Below, one piece after another: positions 26,843 to 36,000 of a DNA stretch of 64,000 nucleotides. This stretch comes from Pseudonocardia sp. N23 (GTDB taxonomy: Bacteria > Actinomycetota > Actinomycetes > Mycobacteriales > Pseudonocardiaceae), in contig NZ_BEGX01000005.1 in assembly GCF_002583555.1 (NCBI RefSeq), positions 38,707 through 102,706 on the forward strand. Direction: 5' to 3'. The notes beneath the pieces were generated by a model, which searched no databases, had not been told where the DNA came from, and saw nothing but the letters and a program-made list of their open reading frames with translations. Within the stretch, counting starts at the first letter, position 1; each line of letters starts with the position of its first letter. The translations under genes and the position numbers were made by a program.

Positions 26843-26970
26843 GAAAAAATGCATCAGTGAGCGATGCGATTGGTCCGTTTCCGGCGGTGTCGGGCCTCAC
26901 AAACGCCCGTTCGGCCGCGGACGACCGGGACGGTGGCGGACGAACCGGACGGGCGTGCCAGGATCGCGGC

Positions 26971-27594
26971 ATGCAGCCCTTCCGGCTCCACGGCACCCGC
27001 ATCCTGGAGGTCAACCTCGGCGGCGGCTCCGTACGCGCGGCGACCGGCTCGATGATCGCCTACGACGGCGACGTGACCTTCAAGAACGCCGGCATGGGCG
27101 GTGGCGACGGACTGCGCGCCGCCCTCAAGCGCCGTGCCACCGGCGAGTCGATCTCCCTCATGCAGTGCAGCGGCAAGGGCACCGTCCGGTTCGCCAAGGA
27201 CGCCATGGAGATTCTCGTCGTCGACCTGGCGGGCGGCACGCTGCGCGCCGAGTCCGAACGTCTGCTCGCGCTGTCCGACGGGCTGTCCACCGACGTCGCG
27301 TTCTCGGGCCTGCGCGGCGCCTCCTCGGGCCAGGGCCTGTTCACGACGACCGTCTCCGGCCACGGCGTCGTCGCCCTGCTCTCGGCGGGCGGGCCACCGA
27401 TCGCGCTCGAGGTCTCCCCGCAGTACCCGCTGGTCGTCGACCCCGACGCATTCATCGCGAGCCAGGGACAGCTCGACCAGACCTTCGTCACCGACGTCTC
27501 GTGGCGCAACCTGATCGGCGAGAGCTCGGGTGAGGCGTTCTCCCTGCGCTTCGACGGCCAGGGCGTCGTCTACATCCAGCCCGAGGAGCGCTGA
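26971..27594 (+). CDS. AIM24 family protein 1
   Basis: First of three tandem AIM24-type genes (PF01987, related to yeast Aim24 and TerD-neighbouring TRAP-like beta proteins). The 207 residues are almost all beta strand with recurrent Gly. Recognisable segments are MIAYDGDVTFKN near 28, SGKGTVRFAK near 66, ISxxG-like GQGLFTTTVSGHG near 120 and the C-terminal GEAFSLRFDGQGVVYIQ. No signal peptide or membrane segment is seen. ATG at 26971 follows aggat. The next gene starts 2 bases after the stop. The biochemical role of bacterial AIM24 proteins is not established. Confidence 0.88.
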   Translation: MQPFRLHGTRILEVNLGGGSVRAATGSMIAYDGDVTFKNAGMGGGDGLRAALKRRATGESISLMQCSGKGTVRFAKDAMEILVVDLAGGTLRAESERLLALSDGLSTDVAFSGLRGASSGQGLFTTTVSGHGVVALLSAGGPPIALEVSPQYPLVVDPDAFIASQGQLDQTFVTDVSWRNLIGESSGEAFSLRFDGQGVVYIQPEER

Positions 27595-27596
27595 GC

Positions 27597-28247
27597 GTGG
27601 GCTTCACCGAGATCAACCACAAGGTCGTCGCCGCCCAGGTCGAACCGGGCCGCGAGATCCTCGCCCGCCGCGGCGCGATGCTCGCCTACACCGGCTCCGT
27701 CGGGTTCAGCCCCGTGCACGCCGGACCGGGCGGCGTCGGCGGTATGGCCGGGCGGATGTTGCAGGGCGAGCAGGTGCCGATGATGGTCGCCCAGGGCAGC
27801 GGCACCGTCTACTACGGACACCGCGGCCTGCACGTCACCGTCGTCGAGCTCGACGGGTCCGGGCCTCTCACCGTGGAGGCCGACCGGCTCGTGGCCCACG
27901 ACGCGCACCTGCAGTCCGCCGTCGTCTTCCTCGGTTCGCAGGGCGGGCTGCGCGGGGCGGTGCGCGGCGCCGTCAGCGGGCAGGGCCTGTTCACCACCCA
28001 GCTCCACGGCGTCGGCGCCGCGGCGCTGCTGTCCCACGGCGGCACCATCGCCCTCGACGTCCGCCCCGGCGTCGTGACGACCGTCGACCCGCAGGCATTC
28101 GTCGCGCACGTCGGCCAGGTGAGCGCCGACGTCTCGCTCAACGCGAGCTGGCGCGACGCCGTCGGCCGCGGGTCCGGTGAGGCCGTGCAGCTCAAGCTCA
28201 CCGGCCACGGCACCGTGTTCGTCCAGGCGTCCGAGCAGAAGATCTGA
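27597..28247 (+). CDS. AIM24 family protein 2
   Basis: Second AIM24 paralogue, 216 residues, with the same repeated beta architecture. Key segments are RRGAMLAYTGSVGFSPVHAG near 25, GSGTVYYGHRGLHVTVVEL near 65, SGQGLFTTQLHGVGAAALL near 128 and GEAVQLKLTGHGTVFVQ at the end. The GTG at 27597 lies 2 bases after the stop of the first gene and uses gaggag within its last codons, so the two are translationally linked. Divergence from paralogue 1 suggests a hetero-oligomer rather than a recent duplication. Function unknown. Confidence 0.88.
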   Translation: MGFTEINHKVVAAQVEPGREILARRGAMLAYTGSVGFSPVHAGPGGVGGMAGRMLQGEQVPMMVAQGSGTVYYGHRGLHVTVVELDGSGPLTVEADRLVAHDAHLQSAVVFLGSQGGLRGAVRGAVSGQGLFTTQLHGVGAAALLSHGGTIALDVRPGVVTTVDPQAFVAHVGQVSADVSLNASWRDAVGRGSGEAVQLKLTGHGTVFVQASEQKI

Positions 28248-28257
28248 GGCCCGCGAA

Positions 28258-29016
28258 GTGACCACTCCCCTGTCGCCGCAGACCCTGCCCGACAACGACA
28301 ACATCCCCGGCAACCACTACGCCTACTGCGTGCGCCTGCAGGGGCGGCTGTTCATGCAGACCGGCCGGATGATCGCCTACTACCCCGGTCCCGGCGGGCA
28401 GCCGATCCGGTTCGAGCCGCTGACATCGGCGAGCATCGGCGGCATGGTGGCGGCGCGCTTCTCCGCGCCGCTCTACACCCGCGACTGGGTCGTCGCGTCG
28501 GGCGCGGGGCACCTGATCCTCGGCGACCGCGGCTACGACATCAACAGCTACGACCTCGACGAGGGCAACCTGACCCTGCGTGCGTCGAACCTGCTCGCCT
28601 TCGACGAGACCCTCGAGCTCAAGCAGTCGATCGTGCCGGGCTTCCTCACCCTGATCGGCACCGGGAAGTTCCTCGCCTCCAGCTCCGGGCCGGTGATCTT
28701 CGCCGAGCCGCCGATCAGGGTCGACCCACAGGCGCTCGTCGGCTGGGCCGACTGCCCGTCGCCGTCGCACCACTACGACGCGGGCTGGATGGCCGGGTTC
28801 CTGCAGTCCGCCATGGGGTTCTTCGGCGCCGAGTCCGGCGAGGAGCGCCAGTTCGACTTCACCGGCGCCGGGACGGTGCTGCTGCAGTCGAGCGAGAGCG
28901 GCGTGGCGGACCCGCACCTGCTGCGGCAGCTCGAGTCGCAGCTCGGCGGGCTGGGCACGCCGGGACTCACCCACCTCCAGGGCGTGATCTCCCAGCAGCT
29001 CGCGCGGGAGCGCTGA
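28258..29016 (+). CDS. AIM24 family protein 3
   Basis: Third and most divergent AIM24 member, 252 residues. It begins with a short Pro/Asn-rich leader and an N-terminal YAYCVRLQGRLFMQTGRMIAYY core. Central strands GAGHLILGDRGYDINSYDLDEG and IGTGKFLASSSGPVIF follow. An extra helical insertion YDAGWMAGFLQSAMGFFGAESG precedes the final GAGTVLLQSS strand, and there is a helical C-terminal tail. GTG at 28258 starts 10 bases after the second gene, closing the triplet. The insertion around residue 180-200 could be membrane- or partner-contacting. Function unknown. Confidence 0.85.
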   Translation: MTTPLSPQTLPDNDNIPGNHYAYCVRLQGRLFMQTGRMIAYYPGPGGQPIRFEPLTSASIGGMVAARFSAPLYTRDWVVASGAGHLILGDRGYDINSYDLDEGNLTLRASNLLAFDETLELKQSIVPGFLTLIGTGKFLASSSGPVIFAEPPIRVDPQALVGWADCPSPSHHYDAGWMAGFLQSAMGFFGAESGEERQFDFTGAGTVLLQSSESGVADPHLLRQLESQLGGLGTPGLTHLQGVISQQLARER

Positions 29017-29056
29017 GGGCCCGGTTCTGTCGGTGGGCGCCGCTAGCGTCCGCGGC

Positions 29057-29560
29057 ATGGACGAGACAGCCTCGCGCGACTCATCGAGAGCCGCCGCGCC
29101 GATCATGGACCGCATCACCGCGGCGGTCGAGCGGTCGCGCCGGGGGGACATCGAGGCCGCGGCCGCGGAGTTCGACTCGTTGTGGGACGAGCTCGCCGGG
29201 CCCGACGGCGACCCGTTCCACCGCTGCGTGCTCGCCCACTACGCGGCCGACGTCCAGCCCGACCCGCACGCCGAGCTGATGTGGGACGAGCGGGCGCTCG
29301 CGGCGGCGGCCGGGGCGAGCGACGACAGCGCCCAGGCGCACCATCCCTCGCTCCACATCGCCGGGTTCTACCCGTCGCTGCACCTCAACCTGGCCGACGT
29401 GCTGCGCCGCCTGGGCGATCACGGGCGTGCCCGCGAGCACGTCGAGGCCGCGCGGGCCCGGATGGACGACCTCCCCGACGACGAGGCCACCGCCGGCTAC
29501 TGCGAGACGATCCGCACGGCGCTCGACCGCGTGGAGCGCGACCTCGACGCCGCACGGTAG
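29057..29560 (+). CDS. Small tetratricopeptide-type protein
   Basis: A 167-residue, nearly all-helical, acidic protein. The second half resembles TPR helices: FYPSLHLNLADVLRRLGDHG followed by RAREHVEAARARMDD. The first half (ITAAVERSRRGDIEAAAAEF) looks like another helix pair. Similar stand-alone proteins occur widely in actinobacteria, often as uncharacterised TPR proteins. The ATG at 29057 was chosen over an upstream in-frame codon because it opens the acidic N-terminus; no strong ribosome-binding site is visible. It follows the AIM24 genes by 40 bases and converges on an acyl-CoA dehydrogenase gene. Confidence 0.75.
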   Translation: MDETASRDSSRAAAPIMDRITAAVERSRRGDIEAAAAEFDSLWDELAGPDGDPFHRCVLAHYAADVQPDPHAELMWDERALAAAAGASDDSAQAHHPSLHIAGFYPSLHLNLADVLRRLGDHGRAREHVEAARARMDDLPDDEATAGYCETIRTALDRVERDLDAAR

Positions 29561-29573
29561 GCCGGCGACCTCC

Positions 29574-31370
29574 TCAGAACCACGCGTCCTTCATGTCGAC
29601 GGTGGTGCGGTCCACGCTCGCGAGCAGGTCCAGCCACGGGCCCGTCCGCGGGAGCTCGTGGCGCAGGTAGAAGCGAGCCGCGGCGCGCTTGCCGTCGAAC
29701 AGGTCCCCGGGCCGTTCCCCCGCGGCGAGGAGCTGTTCGAGCCACATCCAGCCGACGACGACGTGACCGACCGCCTCCAGGTACACCGACGCGTTGGCCA
29801 GTGACACCTCCGGATCAGCCGCTGCCCACAACGTCGAGGTGACCCCGACGATCCGGCCGACCGCCGCATCGAGTGCGCCGGCGAGCTCCGCCGCCGTCCC
29901 GCCCGCACCTGCGGCCCGTGCTGTCGTCGCCCGGATCGTCTCGGCCAGCAACGTCAGCCCGGCACCGCCCTGCATGACGACCTTGCGCCCCAGCAGGTCG
30001 ATCGCCTGGATGCCGTGGGTGCCCTCGTGGATGGCGTTCAGCCGGTTGTCGCGGTACAGCTGCTCGACGTCGTACTCGCGGGTGTAGCCGTAGCCACCGT
30101 GGATCTGGATCGCGAGGTCGTTGGCGGCGAGGCACCACTGCGAGGGCCAGCTCTTCGCGACCGGGGTGAGGACCTCCAGCAGCAGGTGCGCGCGGGCGCG
30201 GTCGCCCGCGTCGTCGGCGGTGCGCTCCTCGTCGAGCAGCCGCGCGCAGTACAGGACCAGCGCCAGCGCCCCCTCCACGTAGCACTTCGACGCCAGCAGC
30301 ATCCGCTTCACGTCGGCGTGTGCGACGAGCGGGACCTGCGGCGCGGCCGGGTCCTTGGCACCGGGCGGGCGGCCCTGCGGGCGGGTCCGGGCGTAGTCCA
30401 GCGCGTGCAGGTAGCCCGCGTAGCCCAGCGCGGTCGCGCCCCCGCCGACGCCGACCCTGGCCTCGTTCATCATGTGGAACATCTGCTGGAGGCCGTGGTT
30501 CGGCTCCCCCACCAGGTGGCCGACGGCCCCCGGCTCGCCACCCGGGGTGTGCCGGCCCTCGCCGAAGTTCAGCAGCGTGTTCACGGTGCCGCGGTAGCCC
30601 ATCTTGTGGTTGAGCCCGGCGAGGACGACGTCGTTGCGATCGCCGATCGCGCCGTCCACACCGACGAGGAACCGCGGCACGACGAACAGCGACAGCCCCT
30701 TCACCCCGGGCGGTGAGCCCGGAATGCGGGCGAGCACGAGGTGGACGATGTTCTCCGACAGCTCGTGGTCGCCGCCGGAGATCCACATCTTCGTGCCGAA
30801 CAGCCGGTGGGTGCCGTCGGGGCGGGGCTCGGCGCGGGTCGTCACGTCGGACAGCGACGACCCGGCCTGCGGCTCCGACAGGCACATCGTCCCGGTGAAC
30901 CGGCCCTCGAGCATCGGGCGCACCCAGGTGTCGACCTGCTCGGGCGAGCCGTGCGCGAGCAGCAGGTTCGCATTGGCGACGGTGAGGAACGGGTACGCGG
31001 CCGTGCCGACGTTGGCGGCATGCAGCCACAGGAAGCAGGCCTGGGCGACGGCCTGCGGCAGCTGCATCCCGCCGACGGACTCGTCCATCGCGGCGCCGAT
31101 CATCCCGGTGCCGGCGAGAACCCGCAGAGCGTCCCCGACCTCGGGGGGCAGGTGCACGCGCTCGCCGTCGAACTCCGGCTCCCGGCTGTCGGAGACCTTG
31201 CGGTGCGGAGCGAAGTGCTCGGTCGCGACCTCCTCGGCCAGGTCGAGCACCGCGGCGAAGGTGTCGCGGTCGTGCACGGCGAAACGGGGCCGTGAGGTCA
31301 GCTTCTCGACCTGCAGCCAGTCGTTCAGCAGGAAGTCGAGATCCCGTCTCGAGAGCAGCAGCGATCGCAT
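29574..31370 (-). CDS. Acyl-CoA dehydrogenase, extended C-terminal (DmdC/phenylacyl type)
   Basis: A 598-residue FAD dehydrogenase of the enlarged ACAD subgroup that includes 3-methylmercaptopropionyl-CoA dehydrogenase. The N-terminal helix starts MRSLLLSRRDLDFLLNDW. FAD and substrate motifs are CLSEPQAGSSLSDV near 162 and MGYRGTVN near 257. LAIQIHGGYGYTREYDVEQLYRDNRLNAIHEGTHGIQ (given here as the GYGYTREY and HEGTHGIQ motifs) carries the catalytic Glu in HEGT. The C-terminal 130 residues are the helical extension of this subgroup. The ATG at 31370 is the conserved start; upstream in-frame codons are not. It is divergent from the phosphate transporter, and its substrate is unknown. Confidence 0.92.
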   Translation of the reverse strand: MRSLLLSRRDLDFLLNDWLQVEKLTSRPRFAVHDRDTFAAVLDLAEEVATEHFAPHRKVSDSREPEFDGERVHLPPEVGDALRVLAGTGMIGAAMDESVGGMQLPQAVAQACFLWLHAANVGTAAYPFLTVANANLLLAHGSPEQVDTWVRPMLEGRFTGTMCLSEPQAGSSLSDVTTRAEPRPDGTHRLFGTKMWISGGDHELSENIVHLVLARIPGSPPGVKGLSLFVVPRFLVGVDGAIGDRNDVVLAGLNHKMGYRGTVNTLLNFGEGRHTPGGEPGAVGHLVGEPNHGLQQMFHMMNEARVGVGGGATALGYAGYLHALDYARTRPQGRPPGAKDPAAPQVPLVAHADVKRMLLASKCYVEGALALVLYCARLLDEERTADDAGDRARAHLLLEVLTPVAKSWPSQWCLAANDLAIQIHGGYGYTREYDVEQLYRDNRLNAIHEGTHGIQAIDLLGRKVVMQGGAGLTLLAETIRATTARAAGAGGTAAELAGALDAAVGRIVGVTSTLWAAADPEVSLANASVYLEAVGHVVVGWMWLEQLLAAGERPGDLFDGKRAAARFYLRHELPRTGPWLDLLASVDRTTVDMKDAWF

Positions 31371-31442
31371 CCGCCCACCGTGCCACCGCCCGGGGGCGCC
31401 GACCACCACCGGCATATCGGTCAATCCTCATGGAACGGTCAG

Positions 31443-31463
31443 AACCCTTGGCGCGCAAGGGTT
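31443..31463. promoter_or_regulatory. Inverted repeat upstream of the phosphate transporter
   Basis: aacccttg and caaggggtt-type arms (exactly aacccttg and caagggtt) separated by gcgcg. It lies about 108 bases before the pit start and 73 bases before the divergent acyl-CoA dehydrogenase start. It could be an operator for either gene. It does not resemble the direct-repeat PHO boxes of actinomycetes. Confidence 0.4.
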
Positions 31464-31570
31464 TCGTTCTCCCGATCCCGGTCCGTCCGGCATCTGGACG
31501 ACGGCGTGCGTTCGTCTCTCGTTCGCCGACCGTCCGTAGCGTCCCGCCGTACCCGAAAGAGGGAGATTCC

Positions 31571-32707
31571 GTGGATCTGTCCGTGATCGTGGTCGTGGTC
31601 GTCGGGACCGCGCTGATCTTCGACTTCACCAACGGCTTCCACGACACGGCGAACGCGATGGCCACCTCCATCGCGACCGGGGCCATGCGCCCCAAGGTCG
31701 CCGTCGCCGTGGCCGGTGTGCTCAACCTGGTCGGCGCCTTCCTCTCCGTCGAGGTCGCCAAGACGATCTCCAGTGGCCTGGTCGACGAAGCGAGGATCAC
31801 CCCGGTGGTGATCTTCGCGGGGCTCGTCGGCGCCATCCTGTGGAACCTGCTGACCTGGCTGCTCGGCATGCCGTCGAGCTCCTCGCACGCCCTGTTCGGC
31901 GGCCTGATCGGCGCGACGCTCGTCGCCGCCGGCACCGACGCCGTGCGCTTCGGCACCGTGCTCACCAAGGTCGTGCTGCCCGCCGTGCTGTCGCCGCTGC
32001 TGGCCGGCGTCGTCGCGCTCATCGCGACCTACCTCGCGTACCGCATCACCAGGCGCGGCGAGGAAGGGACCGTCAGCAAGGGCTTCAAGGTCGGTCAGAT
32101 CGTGTCCGCGTCGATGGTCGCGCTCGCACACGGCACGAACGACGCCCAGAAGACGATGGGCATCATCACCCTGACCCTGATCACCGCAGGCGTGCTGGCG
32201 CCGAACTCCGGCCCGCCGTTCTGGGTCATCCTCTCCGCCGGTCTCGCCATCGCGCTCGGCACCTACCTCGGCGGCTGGCGCATCATCCAGACCCTCGGCA
32301 AGCGGGTCAGCGACATCCAGACCCCGCAGGGCTTCGCCGCCGAGTCGGCCAGCGCCGCGGTCATCCTGACCTCCTCGCACCTGGGCTTCGCCCTGTCGAC
32401 GACGCAGGTCGCCACCGGTTCGATCTTCGGAGCGGGCGCGGGACGCCGGCTCGCCTCGGTCCGGTGGGGCGTCGCCGGCCAGATGGCACTCGCCTGGCTG
32501 CTGACGCTGCCCGCCGCGGCCGCCGTCGGCGCCGTCGCCGCCTGGGCCGCCTCGACCGGAACCGTCGGCACGGTGGTCGTCGCGATCGTCGCGGTCGCCG
32601 TCGGCGCGGGCATCTACGCGCTCTCGCGCCGCAAGCCCGTCACCGCCCACAACGTCAACGAGGTCCCGGCGCCGGCGGAGAAGACCCCCGCCACGACGGC
32701 GTCCTGA
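31571..32707 (+). CDS. Inorganic phosphate transporter, Pit family
   Basis: Low-affinity, proton-coupled symporter of metal-phosphate in the inner membrane (PF01384). The 378 residues have about 10-11 hydrophobic segments and the two inverted signature repeats: FDFTNGFHDTANAMATSIAT near the N-terminus and ALAHGTNDAQKTMGII near 195. SSSSHALFGG and TSSHLGFALSTTQV are the paired serine-rich re-entrant motifs. The GTG at 31571 follows gagggag. A small membrane protein gene starts 13 bases downstream and is probably co-transcribed. Confidence 0.94.
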   Translation: MDLSVIVVVVVGTALIFDFTNGFHDTANAMATSIATGAMRPKVAVAVAGVLNLVGAFLSVEVAKTISSGLVDEARITPVVIFAGLVGAILWNLLTWLLGMPSSSSHALFGGLIGATLVAAGTDAVRFGTVLTKVVLPAVLSPLLAGVVALIATYLAYRITRRGEEGTVSKGFKVGQIVSASMVALAHGTNDAQKTMGIITLTLITAGVLAPNSGPPFWVILSAGLAIALGTYLGGWRIIQTLGKRVSDIQTPQGFAAESASAAVILTSSHLGFALSTTQVATGSIFGAGAGRRLASVRWGVAGQMALAWLLTLPAAAAVGAVAAWAASTGTVGTVVVAIVAVAVGAGIYALSRRKPVTAHNVNEVPAPAEKTPATTAS

Positions 32708-32720
32708 ACCGGAGGAACCG

Positions 32721-32966
32721 ATGGGAATCGCCTGGGGATCGCTCGGCATCGTGGCGCTGGTGTCACTGGCCGCCGGAGTCGCCGTCGTCGTGCTGCTGGC
32801 CTTCGCCCTCGTCGGGCTCTCGGCGCGGGTGCGTCAGCCCGTCGGTGGGCCCACCGACGGTGCGGAGCCGGTGATGAGCGCCGCGACGGGCACCGCCGTC
32901 GCGGGACTGTGCCTGGCCGCCGTCGTCGCCATCGTCGGCTACGGGCTGTACCTGATCGTCGCCTGA
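32721..32966 (+). CDS. Small two-helix membrane protein next to pit
   Basis: An 81-residue protein with two hydrophobic helices (about 5-30 and 58-80) linked by a polar loop RVRQPVGGPTDGAEPVM. The ATG at 32721 has a strong ggagga site, and the gene begins 13 bases after the phosphate transporter stop. Small membrane proteins next to Pit genes are common in actinobacteria and may be accessory, but I do not recognise a named family. The gene ends before a strong bidirectional hairpin. Confidence 0.75.
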   Translation: MGIAWGSLGIVALVSLAAGVAVVVLLAFALVGLSARVRQPVGGPTDGAEPVMSAATGTAVAGLCLAAVVAIVGYGLYLIVA

Positions 32967-33038
32967 CCACGCTTGATCACGTCCTGACCGGGCCCTGATC
33001 AGCCACTGGTCGGGCAATGATCAGCCACCGACACCCGG

Positions 33039-33058
33039 CCGGTCCCGATCGGGGCCGG
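33039..33058. terminator. GC-rich hairpin between convergent operons
   Basis: An 8-base stem (ccggtccc with ggggccgg, one G-U pair) closes a gatc loop. It lies between the end of the pit operon and the end of the acyl-CoA carboxylase gene, and no T-run follows, as is usual in high-GC actinobacteria. Just before it, an 11-base direct repeat tgatcagccac occurs at 32996-33006 and 33018-33028. Confidence 0.5.
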
Positions 33059-33085
33059 GCCCGGCCGGGAACCCGCCACTCCCCC

Positions 33086-36000
33086 TCACCAGGTGTCGAC
33101 GTTGCGGCGGCGCGAGCCCATGTCGGCGGGCACGTAGCCGCGGAAGCCCTCGACGATCCAGCGCCGGGTCTCCACCGGGTCGATCACGTCGTCGATCTCG
33201 AAGACGCTGGCGGTGTTGGTGGCCTTGCCCTGCTCGTACATCTCGGCGACGAGCTTGCGGTACAGCGCGTCGCGCTCGGCCGGGTCCTCGACGGCCTCGA
33301 GCTCCTTGCGGTAGCCCAGCCGGACCGCACCCTCCAGGCCCATCCCGCCGAACTCTCCGGTCGGCCAGGCCACACAGAACTGTGGTGCCTTCGTCGAGCC
33401 GCCACCCATCGACTGCCCGCCCAGGCCGTAGCACTTGCGCACCACGACCATCCCGATCGGCACGTCGACATTGGCTCCGACGACGAACATCCGCCCGAAG
33501 TGACGCACCGTCGCGGTGCGCTCGGACTCTGGCCCGACCATGAACCCGGGGGTGTCGACGAGCGAGACGATCGGCAGCCCGAACGCGTCGCAGAGCTGCA
33601 TGAATCGGGCGGCCTTGTCGGCGCCGTCACGGTCGATCGCGCCACCGAGGTGGGTCGGGTCGTTGGCGAGCAGCCCCATCGGACGGCCCTCGATCCGGAC
33701 CAGCGCGGTGACCATCCCGGCGGCGAACCCGCGGCGCAGCTCCAGCACCGAGCCGACGTCGGCGAGGCCGTCGACCACGGCGCGCACGTCGTAGACCCGG
33801 ACCCGGTTCTCCGGGACCACGTGGCGCAGGACGCGCTGGTCGGGAGCCACCCAGCGGTCCTGCGGGCCCTGGAAGTACGACAGGTAGCGGCGGGCCACGT
33901 CGACCGCCTCGGCCTCGTCGGCGACCAGGATGTCGACGACGCCGTTGGGCACCTGGTCGCGCATCGGGCCGATCTCACCGGGCTCGACGACCCCCAGGCC
34001 GCCGCCCTCGATCATCGCCGGGCCGCCCATGCCGAGGTTGGCGTCCTCGGTGGCGATGACGACGTCGCAGCAGCCGGCGAGCGCCGCGTTGCCCGCGAAG
34101 CAGTAGCCGGAGACGATCCCGACGAGCGGCACCCGCCCCGACAGCCGGCCGAACAGGTGGAAGGCGGGCACGTCGAGCATCGAGACCCAGCTGCCGTCGG
34201 TGTCGCCGGGCCGCCCACCGCCGCCCTCGCAGAACACGACGAGCGGCAGCATCCGGTGGTCGGCCAGCTCGAAGAGCCGGTCCTTCTTCTTGTGGTTGTG
34301 CGCGCCCTGGGTGCCGGCGAGCACGGTGTAGTCGTAGGACATCACGACGACCTGGTGTCCGCCGACATCGCCCGTGCCGGCGACGAGCCCGTCCGCCGGA
34401 GTGCGTTCGACCAGGTCGTCGACGGTGCGGCGGCGACGTTGCGCGGCGATCGCGAGCGCCCCGTACTCGACGAACGTGCCGGGGTCGACGAGATCGGCGA
34501 CGTTCTCCCGGGCGGTGCGGCGGCCACGGCGGCGGCGGCGGGCGACCGCGCCGGGGCGGGCCGCGTCGAGGCCGACGGCGCGGCGTCGCAGGACCTGGTC
34601 GAGGTCGTCGCGGACGTGGTCGGGATCGAGGTCGGCGACGTCGGCGGCGGCGTCCCCCACGGAGTCGCGTTCCTCCAGGTACACGGCGGCGGCCCCGGCC
34701 AGCGGGGTGTCGCCGACGGCGGCGTCCACGCGCCGCACGACACCGGCCGCGGGGGCGAGGAGGGGGTGCTCCATCTTCATCGCCTCGAGCACCAGCAGCG
34801 TCGCGCCGGCGGCGACCTCGTCACCCTCGCCGACGTCGACCGTGACGACGGTGCCGGTCGTCGGCACGGTGACGGCGAGGGTGCCCTCGGGCGGGGTGGC
34901 CGAGATCGGCGCCGGTGTCCCGGTGACGGGGGCCGCGTCGGGCTCCGTCGCGGGGACCAGGTCGACGGCCGCGGCGGCCAGCCGCGGCAGGTGCGTGTCG
35001 AGGAAGTCCGTGCCCGACTCCCCCGGCACCCACGCCGGGTCGGCCAGCAGCGCGCGCAGCAGCCCGACCGTCGTGTCGACGCCACCGACGACCGTCTCCG
35101 CCAGTGCCCGGCGCGCGACGGCGAGCGCGGCGCCCAGGTCGGGGCCGTGCGCGATCACCTTGGCGAGCAACGGGTCGAAACGGGGGCTGGGTGCGTAGCC
35201 GGGGTGGGCGGCGGCATCGACGCGCACCCCGCGTCCCGACGGCAGCGCCAGCGCACCGATGGTGCCCGTGGCGGGCCGCAGCCCATCGGGGGTGACTGTC
35301 TCGGTGGTGACCCGCAGCTGGACCGCGCTACCGCGCGGCGCGGGCGGGCGGCCGTCGAGCCCGAGGTCGGCCAGGGTTGCGCCCGCGGCGAGCCGCAGCC
35401 CGGTGGCGACGAGGTCGAGACCCGTGACCTCCTCGGTGACCGGGTGCTCGACCTGCAGCCGCGGGTTGACCTCCAGGAACCAGGAGCCGGTGCCGGTCAC
35501 CAGGAACTCGACCGTGCCCAGGCCGCGGTAGCCGCTCCCGACGATCGCCTCCGCGGCCGAGCCGAGCCGCTCCCGGACCGCGTCGGACAGCCCGGGCGCG
35601 GGGGCGATCTCCACCAGCTTCTGGTGACGACGCTGCACGCTGCAGTCCCGGTCACCGAGCGCGACCACCCGTTCGCCGTCGCCCGCGACCTGCACCTCGA
35701 CGTGCCGGGCGTCGACGACGAGGCGTTCGACGTAGACCCCGCCCCCACCGGTCGCGGCGGCCGCCTCCCGGGCGGCCGATGCGAAGGCCGTCGCGAGGTC
35801 GGCGCGGTCACACACCGGGCGGATGCCACGCCCGCCCCCGCCGGACACGGCCTTGAGGACGACGGCCGCGCCCGCGCCGAGGCCGTCGAGGAACGTGGCG
35901 GCGCCGTCGAGATCGACGGGGGTGTCCGTGCCCTCCGGGACCGGCACGCCCGCGGCGGCGGCGACCCGGCGGGCGCGGGTCTTGTCGCCGAAGCGCTCCA

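Noticed and set aside
26815..26860. IdeR box in the MFS/AIM24 intergenic region
   Set aside because: The AT-rich ttagttgctttacactaa lacks the aggctaac core of the iron box and fits a MarR-type inverted repeat better.
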